Source: Pandoraea oxalativorans (GTDB taxonomy: Bacteria; Pseudomonadota; Gammaproteobacteria; Burkholderiales; Burkholderiaceae). Taken from it: a DNA stretch of 64,000 nt. Positions 8,060 to 16,140 of the stretch are shown here, piece by piece. The stretch is from assembly GCF_000972785.3 (NCBI RefSeq), contig NZ_CP011253.3, positions 4,650,001 to 4,714,000 of the forward strand. Reading direction: 5' to 3'. The translations under genes were made by a program, and so were the position numbers. Below the pieces are notes generated by a model that was not told where the DNA came from, did no database searches, and saw only the letters and a list, made by a program, of their open reading frames with translations. Numbering within the stretch: the first letter of the stretch is position 1; every line of letters starts with the position of its first letter.

Positions 8060-8896
8060 ATGCCTGCCCTTCCCACCCTCTTCGTCTCCCACGGCTCGCC
8101 GTTGCTCGCGGTCGAACCGGGCCGCACCGGCCCGTTGCTGACGGCGCTGGGGCGTGCGGTGCCGCGTCCCAAGGAGATCCTTGTGATCTCGCCGCACTGG
8201 TCGACGCCGACACCGCGCGTGGGCAACCTCGCGCAGCAACGCACGATCCACGACTTCGGCGGCTTCCCGCGCGAACTCTATGGGCTGAAGTATCCCGCAC
8301 CGGGCGCACCGGCGCTCGCCGAGCGCACGGTGCAGATGCTCAAGGACGTCGGCCTGCCCGCCGTCACCGACGATCAGTGGGGTCTCGATCATGGCGCGTG
8401 GGTGCCGTTGCGCTATCTGTATCCCGATGCGGATGTGCCGGTCACGCAGTTGTCGCTGCAACGGCATATGCGTCCCGAACATCAGTACCAAGTCGGGCAG
8501 ACGCTCGCGCCGCTCGCTCGCGAGGGCGTATTGATCGTGGCGTCGGGCAGCTTCACGCACAACCTGCACGAGGTGTTCCGCGCCCCGGGCGGCGCACGCG
8601 AAGCGGCCCCCGAAGCGCCATACGTGGCCGAGTTTTCGACGTGGTTCACCGAGCGTCTGGCGGCGATGGACCTCGACGCCCTGTTCGACTACCGGGCCCG
8701 CGCACCGCACGCCGAGCGCGCCCACCCGACGGACGAGCATCTGCTGCCGATCTACGTGGCCCTCGGCGCAGCCGACGATCCCCCCCGTCAGACGCACTTC
8801 GACACCGGCTCGACCTACGGTGCGCTGCGCATGGACGCCTTCGCATTCGGCAGCGCCGCCCCTTCGCTCGCGGAAGTCGGCGCGCTGGCACAATAA
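8060..8896 (+). CDS. ygiD: DODA-type extradiol aromatic ring-opening dioxygenase (YgiD-like)
   Basis: 278 residues matching the 4,5-DOPA dioxygenase/YgiD family, which opens catechol-type rings using a single metal ion. Metal-ligand motifs are present: TLFVSHGSPLLAV (His near 12), LVISPHWSTP (His near 45), WGLDHGAWVPLRYLYP (His near 115) and GSFTHNLHEV. GGAG at 8048-8051 is correctly spaced from ATG 8060. A LysR regulator follows on the same strand 25 bp downstream, a common arrangement for this family. The native substrate is unknown. Confidence 0.85.
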   Translation: MPALPTLFVSHGSPLLAVEPGRTGPLLTALGRAVPRPKEILVISPHWSTPTPRVGNLAQQRTIHDFGGFPRELYGLKYPAPGAPALAERTVQMLKDVGLPAVTDDQWGLDHGAWVPLRYLYPDADVPVTQLSLQRHMRPEHQYQVGQTLAPLAREGVLIVASGSFTHNLHEVFRAPGGAREAAPEAPYVAEFSTWFTERLAAMDLDALFDYRARAPHAERAHPTDEHLLPIYVALGAADDPPRQTHFDTGSTYGALRMDAFAFGSAAPSLAEVGALAQ

Positions 8897-8921
8897 CGCC
8901 ATCGACACCCCTGGACCCGGC

Positions 8922-9833
8922 ATGAACAAACTTCGCGAGATCGAATGCTTCATCGCCGTGGTCGAGTCGGGCAGTTTCGTCAAGGCGGCCGACGCGATGG
9001 GCATTTCCAAGACGGCGGTCTCGCGATACGTCGCGGACCTCGAAGCGCGGCTGGGCACCCGATTGATCCAGCGCACCACACGCCGCCTGTCGCTGACCGA
9101 ACCCGGTCAGCGATACGTCGAGCGCTGCCGTCGGATCCTCGCTGAGCTGGACGAAGCCGACGCCATGGCCGGCGAGCAGGACGGCGAACCCGCAGGGCCC
9201 TTGCGGATCAACGCCCCGCACACGTTCGGGGTACTGCATCTCGCCCCGCTCTGGCCCGCATTTCTCGCCCAATTCCCGCAAGTCTCACTGGACATCACGC
9301 TGAGCGACCGGCTCGTCGACATCGTGGACGAAGGCTACGATCTGGCGATTCGCATCTCGCGGCTGCCCGATTCGTCGCTCGTGCACCGGCGGCTGGCGGG
9401 CACGCGTCTGGTGCTGTGTGCGTCGCCCGGCTATCTCGCACAACACGGCACCCCAAAGCACCCGAGCGAACTGACCCATCACGAGACGGTCGGTTACAGC
9501 TACTTTCTGCACCGTCGCGAATGGCATTTCGACGGGCCGGACGGCCCCGTCTCCGTGCAGACGCACGCCCGCCTCATTGCCGACAACGGCGACACGTGCA
9601 TGGCGGCGGCGCTGGCCGGGGGCGGCATCATCCTGCAACCGGCGTTTCTCGTGCAGGACGCGCTACGCGACGGTCGCCTCGTCGAATTCCTGCCCGAGTA
9701 CACGCAGGGCGAGCGCGGCATCTATGTCGTCTATCCGTCACGTAAATACCTGAGCGCCAAGGTCCGCGCCATGGTCGATTTCCTCGTAGACGCCTTTGCC
9801 ATGCCGGGTTGGCGCCTGCTAAATCGTCCCTAA
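8922..9833 (+). CDS. LysR-type transcriptional regulator
   Basis: 303 residues. The N-terminal LysR winged helix runs MNKLREIECFIAVVESGSFVKAADAMGISKTAVSRYVADLEARLGTRL-like and is followed by QRTTRRLSLTEPG. A substrate-binding domain of the CrgA/DmlR type follows (GPLRINAP, SLDITLSDRLVDIVDEGYDLAIRI, AGGGIILQPAFLVQDALRDGRLV). It lies in the same orientation directly after the dioxygenase gene, so it may regulate that gene or autoregulate. The effector cannot be told from sequence. Confidence 0.9.
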   Translation: MNKLREIECFIAVVESGSFVKAADAMGISKTAVSRYVADLEARLGTRLIQRTTRRLSLTEPGQRYVERCRRILAELDEADAMAGEQDGEPAGPLRINAPHTFGVLHLAPLWPAFLAQFPQVSLDITLSDRLVDIVDEGYDLAIRISRLPDSSLVHRRLAGTRLVLCASPGYLAQHGTPKHPSELTHHETVGYSYFLHRREWHFDGPDGPVSVQTHARLIADNGDTCMAAALAGGGIILQPAFLVQDALRDGRLVEFLPEYTQGERGIYVVYPSRKYLSAKVRAMVDFLVDAFAMPGWRLLNRP

Positions 9834-9880
9834 GTGTTTGTCACTTATACTGTCGGGCCTGTCGTCCCACTCCTTATATT

Positions 9881-11230
9881 TTGGAAAACTTCTTACTGAT
9901 CGTCGCCGCGATCCTGCTGGTATTGCTCAACGGCTTCTTCGTGGCGGCGGAATTCGGCCTCGTCAAACTGCGCCAGACGCGCGTTCATGTCATTGCCCGC
10001 CAGCGAGGCTGGCGCGGCCGTATCCTGGCCAAGGTCCACAGCCAGCTCGATACCTACCTTTCTGCGTGCCAGCTCGGCATCACCCTCGCCTCGCTCGGGC
10101 TCGGCTGGATCGGCGAGCCCGCGTTTGCCCGCATTCTCACGCCGCTGTTCGAACTGGCCGGCGTCAGCTCTCCCGAGTTGATCCACGCGCTCGCTTTCTT
10201 CATCGCGTTCTTCACGATCTCGTATCTGCACATCGTCGTGGGCGAACTCGCGCCGAAGTCGATGGCGCTGCGCATGCCCGAAGCCGTGTCCGTGTGGACG
10301 GCCGCGCCGCTGTACGGCTTCTACTGGCTGATGTACCCGGCCATCTGGGTGCTCAACCACAGCGCCAACCGCCTGCTGCGCTGGACAGGCCTCGACCCCT
10401 CGCACGGCACCGACGCCCACTACTCGACCGACGAAATCAAGCTGATCCTGCGTCGTGGCGCGTCGAGCGAAAAGCTCTCGCGCGACGACTGGAACGTGGT
10501 CGCCTACGCCATCGACTTCAGCGATCTGACGGTGTCCGATCTGATGCGCCCGATGAGCGAAGTCGCGGCGTTCCGTCGTAACGCCACGTTCGTGCAGAAC
10601 ATGGACACGGCCTACCGCCATCGCTACAGCCGCTATCCGTTCTTCGACAACGACGGTGAAACCGTCCTTGGCGTGGTCCACCTGAAGGATCTGTTCCTGG
10701 CCGAGCATCATGGCCAGTCCATCGAAGATCTGGGCAGCATGGCGCGTCCGGTCGAGCGCGTGAAGCCCGATATGCCCGCGCGCGAGCTGTTCCGTCGCTT
10801 CCGTCGGGGCGCACCGCACTTTGCCATCGTGGGATGGCCGGACCAGAAGCCCATCGGCTTCCTCACGCTGGACAACTTGCTCTCGGCGCTGGTCGGCAAG
10901 ATTCGCGACGAATTCCGTCAAACGGAAGACGACTGGACCCGCATGGAAGATGGCACGCTGATCGGGCGCGGCAGCTTGCCGATCCTGACGCTGGAGCGCG
11001 CGCTCGGCCTGGATATCCCGAGCGAGCACGCCGAATCGGTGGGCGGACTCATCATGAACGCGCTGGGTTATCTGCCCCGCGAGGGCCAGAAGATCGACTT
11101 CGAGGGCTTCTCGGTGGTCGTGAAGAAGATGCAGGGGCCGCGTATCGTGCTCGTGCGCATTTACCCGGACGGCGTACGCGAAGCCCGCGGGGAACCGCCC
11201 GATGTGGCGGTGCAACAACGCGAGCATTGA
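9881..11230 (+). CDS. CNNM/CorC-type membrane protein with CBS domains
   Basis: About 449 residues, hemolysin-C/CorC superfamily. An N-terminal DUF21 (CNNM) domain has about four membrane segments (LLIVAAILLVLLNGFFVAAEFGLVKLR; ACQLGITLASLGLGWIGEPA; VVGELAPKSMAL). Two CBS repeats follow (VSDLMRPMSEVAAF; RYPFFDNDGETVLGVVHLKDLF), then a C-terminal CorC_HlyC domain (RGSLPILTLERALGL; ESVGGLIMNALGYLPREGQKI). The family is implicated in magnesium/cobalt efflux. The best start is TTG 9881, directly before ENFLLIVAA; no ATG lies near, and upstream codons are non-hydrophobic. The ribosome binding site is weak, so the start is uncertain. Confidence 0.85.
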   Translation: MENFLLIVAAILLVLLNGFFVAAEFGLVKLRQTRVHVIARQRGWRGRILAKVHSQLDTYLSACQLGITLASLGLGWIGEPAFARILTPLFELAGVSSPELIHALAFFIAFFTISYLHIVVGELAPKSMALRMPEAVSVWTAAPLYGFYWLMYPAIWVLNHSANRLLRWTGLDPSHGTDAHYSTDEIKLILRRGASSEKLSRDDWNVVAYAIDFSDLTVSDLMRPMSEVAAFRRNATFVQNMDTAYRHRYSRYPFFDNDGETVLGVVHLKDLFLAEHHGQSIEDLGSMARPVERVKPDMPARELFRRFRRGAPHFAIVGWPDQKPIGFLTLDNLLSALVGKIRDEFRQTEDDWTRMEDGTLIGRGSLPILTLERALGLDIPSEHAESVGGLIMNALGYLPREGQKIDFEGFSVVVKKMQGPRIVLVRIYPDGVREARGEPPDVAVQQREH

Positions 11231-11372
11231 CCCCGATTGATCCCCGTCAGGTCGCTTGCCAGAATACCCACTATGCGTAACATGCCCGTCAGAGGCAACA
11301 ACAAGGGTTACGTAGGTTGGCGCAGGCATGGCAGGACACAAGTTCGTCAAAACAAAGCCAGGGGAGGCGATG

Positions 11373-12512
11373 ATGGACGACACGGGGAAATTGTCGCTCG
11401 ATGCGCTGATCGGCACTTGCTACGATGGGGTGCTCGACGAAGCGCGTTGGGATCAGGCATTACGCGAATTCAACCGGTGGGCCGGTGGCATCGGCTTTCA
11501 TTCGGTCACGTGGGATCGCGCGCGTCACTGCGCGACGCGCGATTCCAACTCGCTTGACGCCTCCCCCGACCTCATCCGCGAGTTCGTCGAAAAGCTCGCA
11601 CCGACCGATCCGCGCGTCGCGCTGATGCTGCAACAGCCCGTCGGTCGCGCCATGCGCTGCCACCATCACCTGAGCGATCGTTACGTGTCCCGTAGCGAGC
11701 TATACAACGACTTTCTGATTCCTCACGGCGTGCGTTACACGTACGGCATGCATCTCGACGGGGCCGACGGCACCAGCGAGTTGCTCGCGGTATTCCGCGC
11801 GCCCGATCATGCGCCGTTCGAAGACGCCGACGACACACCCGAGCTGGAGATTTTGACGAAGCACATCGCGCGGGCGGCACGTCTGCGGGCGGGCACCCGT
11901 CACTTGCAGGCGCAGGCGGCGATCGGCATGGCAGTGCTCGACCATCTGGACATGGCCATCGTCATTACGGACGAGACGGGACATGTGCACTATCTGAACG
12001 TGGCCGCGCATCAACGTCTCGGGGCGACGCGCAACGTGTGCATTCGCGGCGGGAAGTTCACTGCCGTACTGCCCAACGACGAGCAGGCCGTGCGGCGTCT
12101 CATTACCCATGCGACCGCCCCCATGCCGGTCGCTGGCAGCCATCGTCTACAAGGCGACAATCAGCAACACTGGGTCGTCACGGTGCTACCGTTGCGCGAG
12201 TCGCATACCTGCGCTGCGCCGTGGGAAAAGCCCATGGCGATGCTGACGATCGGTGAACTCGACCGGCGCGTCACGCTCGGTCCTTACACGCTCAAGGTGC
12301 TGTTCGGGCTCTCACCGGCGGAAGCGCGTCTTGCGCAGGCGCTGGCCGAGGGCTGCGAGCTCACGCAATACGCGCAGAACGCCAACGTCGCCATCAATAC
12401 GGCGCGCACGCAGTTGCGGCATATCTTCGACAAAACGGGATGCCGTCGGCAGACGGATTTGCTGCGTGTGCTGCACGCCATCCCGGCGCTGCGGATTCAC
12501 GCGCCGGGGTGA
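11373..12512 (+). CDS. LuxR-family HTH regulator with a PAS-like sensor region
   Basis: About 379 residues. The C-terminus carries a LuxR-type helix-turn-helix (LFGLSPAEARLAQALAEGC, then NVAINTARTQLRHIFDKTGCRRQTDLLRVL). A central segment (MAVLDHLDMAIVITDETGHVHYLNVAAHQRL) looks like a PAS fold. The N-terminal third has no domain I recognise. Two adjacent ATGs occur at 11370 and 11373; the AGGGGAGG at 11360-11367 is better spaced for the second. A Rho-independent terminator follows at 12556. There is no acyl-homoserine-lactone binding signature, so this is not an obvious quorum regulator; target genes are unknown. Confidence 0.8.
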   Translation: MDDTGKLSLDALIGTCYDGVLDEARWDQALREFNRWAGGIGFHSVTWDRARHCATRDSNSLDASPDLIREFVEKLAPTDPRVALMLQQPVGRAMRCHHHLSDRYVSRSELYNDFLIPHGVRYTYGMHLDGADGTSELLAVFRAPDHAPFEDADDTPELEILTKHIARAARLRAGTRHLQAQAAIGMAVLDHLDMAIVITDETGHVHYLNVAAHQRLGATRNVCIRGGKFTAVLPNDEQAVRRLITHATAPMPVAGSHRLQGDNQQHWVVTVLPLRESHTCAAPWEKPMAMLTIGELDRRVTLGPYTLKVLFGLSPAEARLAQALAEGCELTQYAQNANVAINTARTQLRHIFDKTGCRRQTDLLRVLHAIPALRIHAPG

Positions 12513-12555
12513 TATCGGCACAATGGGCAACGTGCCGAGCGGGCGACGAGGAGAC

Positions 12556-12587
12556 AAAAAGGGCGACCGAAAGGCCGCCCATTTTTG
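12556..12587. terminator. Bidirectional Rho-independent terminator
   Basis: GGGCGACC and GGCCGCCC form a stem around GAAA at 12561-12580, flanked by an A-run before and ATTTTT after. It separates the LuxR-type gene (+) from the convergent ycgR gene (-) and can serve both. Confidence 0.85.
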
Positions 12588-12616
12588 TCGGTTGTGTTGC
12601 TGCCTTCGCCGCAGAC

Positions 12617-13384
12617 TCAGGCCCGGGCGAACGCCTTGCGATTGAGTTCGAGTTGGGTGATCAGCTTTTGCAGACGCGACTCGGCCGCGCGCGACAGCGC
12701 GATGAAGCGGCAGCCGATGTGATACTCGATGTCCTTGGCGAGCGGTACGGCGCGCACCGCGCACACTTCCAGATCGACCTGCACGGTCCCGTAGTCACGC
12801 AGTTCGATCTCGACGTGCATCAGCATCGATCCCTTGGGGATCTCGGCGGCGGCTTCGGCCTTCGTGCGCAGCCCCACGCCGCCCAGCGACAGATCGAACA
12901 CCGCGAGGCGCATCGGCGTGTCGTCCGGGAATCTGACCGTACACGGATAGGGATCGAGGATCGGCGTCTTTACGCGGAAATAGTCGCGACGCTGCAAACG
13001 CACGAGGGTTTCCGGATACGACGAATAGAACGCGGGATAGCCTTCGTACTCGCGCTCCTCCACGTCGCCGATGGGGAAATGCACCTGAATGCCCTCGGGC
13101 ACTCCGACGAACAAGGCGCGCTTGTTGGCGAGCAGTGCCCGGTTTTCGGTTTCGATGCCGCCCCAGTCGAAATAGAAACCGCGCGCTTGCGGTTCGACCT
13201 TGAGCAGTCGCGTGACGAGCTGACGCTGGCCGTTCGCGAAGTACACCGTCATGAAGTCGCCGCGGGTCGCCAGATGACGCAGCACGCCGCCGATCTCCAG
13301 CGGGTTGCTGATGCGATACGAGTCATGCAGTTGAGACTCTTCGTCCGTGGGCGCCGGTGTCACCTGCGGTTCTGTCGTTTCCAT
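12617..13384 (-). CDS. ycgR: YcgR-like PilZ protein, c-di-GMP-dependent flagellar brake
   Basis: 255 residues with a YcgR N-terminal domain (YRISNPLEIGGVLRHLATRGDFMTVYFANGQ) and a PilZ domain. The PilZ c-di-GMP binding motif is complete: RRDYFR (RxxxR) near residue 133 and DLSLGGVG (D/NxSxxG) near residue 169. In the family the c-di-GMP-bound form interacts with flagellar motor proteins and slows swimming. This is a likely output for the c-di-GMP enzymes found near 47-52 kb in this window. ATG 13384 is used; the upstream open frame is Arg-rich and not conserved-looking. Confidence 0.88.
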   Translation of the reverse strand: METTEPQVTPAPTDEESQLHDSYRISNPLEIGGVLRHLATRGDFMTVYFANGQRQLVTRLLKVEPQARGFYFDWGGIETENRALLANKRALFVGVPEGIQVHFPIGDVEEREYEGYPAFYSSYPETLVRLQRRDYFRVKTPILDPYPCTVRFPDDTPMRLAVFDLSLGGVGLRTKAEAAAEIPKGSMLMHVEIELRDYGTVQVDLEVCAVRAVPLAKDIEYHIGCRFIALSRAAESRLQKLITQLELNRKAFARA

Positions 13385-13711
13385 ACCTGATCTTCTATTT
13401 GTCCCCGTGACGGCGCGCGCACAACCACGCCCACCGTACGTAATAAAGCCGTTGCGACGCGCCATGTCGAAGCGATCGGCTCCGGCACCGCGACGTGAGC
13501 GGGCACCCGTCGGTGCTCACTTGCCGTCTCATGCATCTGGTCATGAACGTTAACGGTCACTGGCTGGAAATATTGAGTGCCCCGGCGCACGAGCTTACCG
13601 CTCCCCGTGCCGTGCGCCACACTCGGGCCATTCCACGCCCTTTCCTTACCTTTCCCGCTTGACGCAGTCTGGCCGCCAGCCTTTCCGGCCTGGCCTCGCA
13701 ACGTCCTCCGA
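13385..13711. other. Intergenic region, no gene seen
   Basis: 327 bp between the ycgR start and the 3' end of the LysE-type gene, both on the minus strand. It must hold the ycgR promoter and probably the end of the upstream transcript. I see only a weak GCCAG/CTGGC inverted repeat near 13676-13697 and no convincing -35/-10 pair. Confidence 0.6.
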
Positions 13712-14350
13712 TCAGCGATGCACTGCGGCCATCAACGCGCCGAAGCCCATGAACACGCCACCGCTGATGCGGTTGAATGCCTTGAGCACACGTGCTTCAC
13801 GCAGATACGGTGCAATGCGCAACCCACCCGTGGCGTAGACCATGTACCAACTCATCTCGATGACGGCGAACGTGCCGAGCAGGATCGAGAACTGCGGTAG
13901 CTTGGCGGCCGTCGGATCGATGAACTGCGGCAGGAATGCCGCCGCGAAAAGAATAGCTTTGGGGTTGCTGGCCGCGACGAGGAAGCCCGACTTGAACAGC
14001 TTGCCGAAGCCCGACTCGGCCACCAGCGCCGGCGTTGCGAGCTTGGCAGCTTCGTCCTGAGCGTTCACCGGCGAGCGCCAGCTCTTGTAACCGAGGTAGA
14101 CGAGATAGGCCGCGCCCACATAGCGCAGCGTGTCGAACAGCATCGGCCAGGCCTTGAGGACAGCCCCCAGACCGGCGGCGGAAATCGACATCATCGCGAT
14201 CAGCGCCGTCATGCAACCGGCCATCGTGCCGAGCGATGCACGCAGCCCGTGGCGCGCGCCATGCGTCATGACGAGCAACATGTTCGGGCCCGGCGTGGCG
14301 GAGACGAAAAAAACGGTGACAACAAATAGCCACCACGTTTGCAGGCTCAT
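13712..14350 (-). CDS. LysE/RhtB family amino-acid exporter
   Basis: 212 residues with six predicted membrane helices. The family signature is clear: FFVSATPGPNMLLVMTHGARHGLRASLGTMAG at the N-terminus, LRYVGAAYLVYLGYKSWRSP, then FKSGFLVAASNPKAILFAAAFLPQFID and a final helix pair. These inner-membrane proteins export amino acids such as homoserine, threonine or lysine; the actual substrate cannot be assigned. A second, more distant LysE protein is encoded at 20661-21323. Confidence 0.9.
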   Translation of the reverse strand: MSLQTWWLFVVTVFFVSATPGPNMLLVMTHGARHGLRASLGTMAGCMTALIAMMSISAAGLGAVLKAWPMLFDTLRYVGAAYLVYLGYKSWRSPVNAQDEAAKLATPALVAESGFGKLFKSGFLVAASNPKAILFAAAFLPQFIDPTAAKLPQFSILLGTFAVIEMSWYMVYATGGLRIAPYLREARVLKAFNRISGGVFMGFGALMAAVHR

Positions 14351-14477
14351 GATTGCCCCGGAAAAATGCTTACGCGAATTCGATCAGGCATTGTAGCGTC
14401 GAACCGGGACGGTGGCATCGTTCGCGTGCACGTCTCATGCGAATCTGCGGGATCTCGTCGAAACGCCCGACAGCGTG

Positions 14478-14520
14478 CCGAAAAACAAACAGGCCCGATG
14501 ACTTTCGTCACCGGGCCTGT
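14478..14520 (-). terminator. Rho-independent terminator of the cold-shock gene
   Basis: On the minus strand ACAGGCCCGGTGAC and its near-complement form a 14-bp stem (14489-14520) with a GAAA loop, followed by TTTGTTTTT. It lies about 60 bp after the csp stop codon. Confidence 0.85.
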
Positions 14521-14580
14521 CGGTCGCGGGACGCAGCGCCGCCCGAAGGCTAGCGCGGCATCACGTGAAGCGAATCAGCC

Positions 14581-14784
14581 TTAAACCGGCTTGATGTTCG
14601 CAGCTTGCTTGCCCTTCGGGCCAGTCTTGACCTCGAACGACACTTTTTGGTTCTCTTGCAGCGACTTGAAGCCGTCCACCTTCACTTCGGAGAAGTGAGC
14701 GAACAGGTCTTCACCACCGTTGTCCGGGGTAATAAAGCCGAAGCCCTTTGCGTCGTTGAACCACTTAACGGTACCGGTTTCCAT
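14581..14784 (-). CDS. cspA: Cold-shock protein (CspA family)
   Basis: 67 residues, starting [20 protein letters not shown]. Both nucleic-acid binding motifs of the cold-shock domain are present: KGFGFI (RNP1) and DLFAHFSEV (RNP2). CspA-family proteins bind single-stranded RNA and DNA and act as RNA chaperones or antiterminators. ATTAGGA precedes the ATG with good spacing. The frame stays open upstream, but a consensus promoter at 14932-14960 places that part in the leader, so the short form is the real protein. The leader is about 140 nt, in line with cold-inducible csp mRNAs. A terminator follows at 14478-14520. Confidence 0.95.
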   Translation of the reverse strand: METGTVKWFNDAKGFGFITPDNGGEDLFAHFSEVKVDGFKSLQENQKVSFEVKTGPKGKQAANIKPV

Positions 14785-15286
14785 GTTTTTTCCTAATAAA
14801 ACAATAGCCTGAGGTCGGAATTGACCTCGTGAAGCGCTGACAATCAAGGGAAAATGAAGGACTAGAAACCAGCGAGAAGCAGGAAAACTACGTCTGACAA
14901 CAACTTCGCGGCTTGACAATCTGCAAGCTGTTTTATACGCGCTGGCCCGATGCTTGTCAACCGGGAAAATGCAGCAAAAAGAGTAACAATTTCCGCAAAT
15001 AGCGGGGAATTTGGGCACTGTTTGAATGTCCGACCGGCAATCGCAGCCCGTACAATAGGCGTTTTGTCCCGCGCCCATGCCGTTGTCGCCCGTTTGGCCC
15101 GTGGTTTGTGCCGTGTGAAACCGTTTTCCGACGCTTTTCCCCTACTACGCACATTCCAGCGAAAGTTGGCCGGCCACCGCGTTTCGCGACCGTCAGCGGG
15201 CCTCCACCCTCAAGTTTTTTTCAATCTGCCCACGGATGGAGCCTATTCACCTCGCGCGATCCCTGCGATCGCAATCTGAAATTCGC
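14785..15286. other. Divergent intergenic region: csp leader plus upstream of the LysM/M23 gene
   Basis: 502 bp between two divergent genes. The first about 140 bp form the csp 5' leader and promoter on the minus strand. On the plus strand, TACAAT near 15051-15056 could be a -10 box for the lipoprotein gene, but no good -35 is seen. No convincing short gene is present; the open frames are not protein-like. Confidence 0.6.
14932..14960 (-). promoter_or_regulatory. Consensus sigma-70 promoter of csp
   Basis: On the minus strand TTGACA (14955-14960) is followed after exactly 17 bases by TATAAA (14932-14937). This is the best sigma-70 match seen in the window. The predicted start point near 14925 gives a leader of about 140 nt before the csp ATG. 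Confidence 0.85.
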
Positions 15287-16051
15287 ATGTCCGGCCAGCC
15301 GCGCTGGCTTGCTCGCTGCCGTACCCACCTGATCGGCCTGGCCGTTTGCGCCACACTGGCCGCCTGCGCCGGAACGCCGAGCTACGGCCCCGTGCCGGCC
15401 GGCAGCTATCGGGTGCAGTCCGGCGACACGCTGTACGGCATCGCCCGCGCCAACAACACCAGCACCGCCAATCTGGTGAGCTGGAACAGTCTGGCCGACG
15501 CCGACAAGATCGAGGTCGGTCAGGTGTTGCGGGTCGTGCCACCGCCCGGATCGTCGAGTGCCCCGGCGGCTGTGGCGTCCTCCGGCGGCAGTGCGTCGTC
15601 GGGTGCGGCACGTCCTCGTGCCCAGACCAAGCCTGCACCGAAGCCCGCGCCTGCACCCGCCGCGCCACGTACGGCGACGAACAAGATTCCGATGACGTGG
15701 CCGGCGACCGGCAGAATCCTCGCCAACTACAACGGCAGCAGCAATAAGGGCATCGACATCGGCGGCCAGGCTGGCGATCCGATCTATGCCGCTGCGGCGG
15801 GCAAAGTCGTGTATGCGGGCAACGGACTGCGCGGCTACGGCAATCTCGTGATGGTTCAGCATGAAAACGGCTACCTCACTGCCTACGCCCACAACCGCGC
15901 GCTGCGGGTGAAGGAAGGGGCGTCGGTCGGCAAGGGCCAGCAGATTGCCGAGATGGGCGACACCGACTCGCATGGCGTCGTGAAGCTGCACTTCGAGGTG
16001 CGTCAGAAGGGCACGCCGTTCAATCCGAACGATTTCCTGCCGCCGCGCTGA
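15287..16051 (+). CDS. LysM/M23 lipoprotein, NlpD-like murein hydrolase activator
   Basis: 254 residues. A signal peptide ends in the lipobox LAAC with Cys27, so this is a predicted lipoprotein. A LysM domain (SYRVQSGDTLYGIARANNTSTANLVSWN...VGQVLRVVPPP) is followed by an Ala/Pro/Lys linker and a C-terminal M23 (LytM) domain from about residue 145. The M23 zinc-site positions are substituted: GIDIGGQAGDPIYAA lacks the usual HxxxD His, and the second site reads LHFEV. That fits a non-catalytic activator of amidases, as in NlpD/EnvC. It is not next to rpoS or surE, so it is a paralogue of classical NlpD. Confidence 0.85.
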   Translation: MSGQPRWLARCRTHLIGLAVCATLAACAGTPSYGPVPAGSYRVQSGDTLYGIARANNTSTANLVSWNSLADADKIEVGQVLRVVPPPGSSSAPAAVASSGGSASSGAARPRAQTKPAPKPAPAPAAPRTATNKIPMTWPATGRILANYNGSSNKGIDIGGQAGDPIYAAAAGKVVYAGNGLRGYGNLVMVQHENGYLTAYAHNRALRVKEGASVGKGQQIAEMGDTDSHGVVKLHFEVRQKGTPFNPNDFLPPR

Positions 16052-16080
16052 TCCGCCCCCCGGCATTCGCAGCACCCATG

Positions 16081-16117
16081 AAAAAAACGGCAAGGCGCGA
16101 GCCTTGCCGTTTTTTAA
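16081..16117. terminator. Bidirectional Rho-independent terminator
   Basis: CGGCAAGGC (16088-16096) pairs with GCCTTGCCG (16101-16109) around GCGA, flanked by A7 and T6. It separates the convergent LysM/M23 gene and opgH. Confidence 0.92.
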
Positions 16118-16140
16118 TCTCACAGACCTGCTCGAAGCCC

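Noticed and set aside
14785..15078. N-terminal extension of the cold-shock protein by about 98 residues
   Set aside because: A consensus promoter lies inside it and a good ribosome binding site precedes the METGTVKWF start, so the extension is leader.
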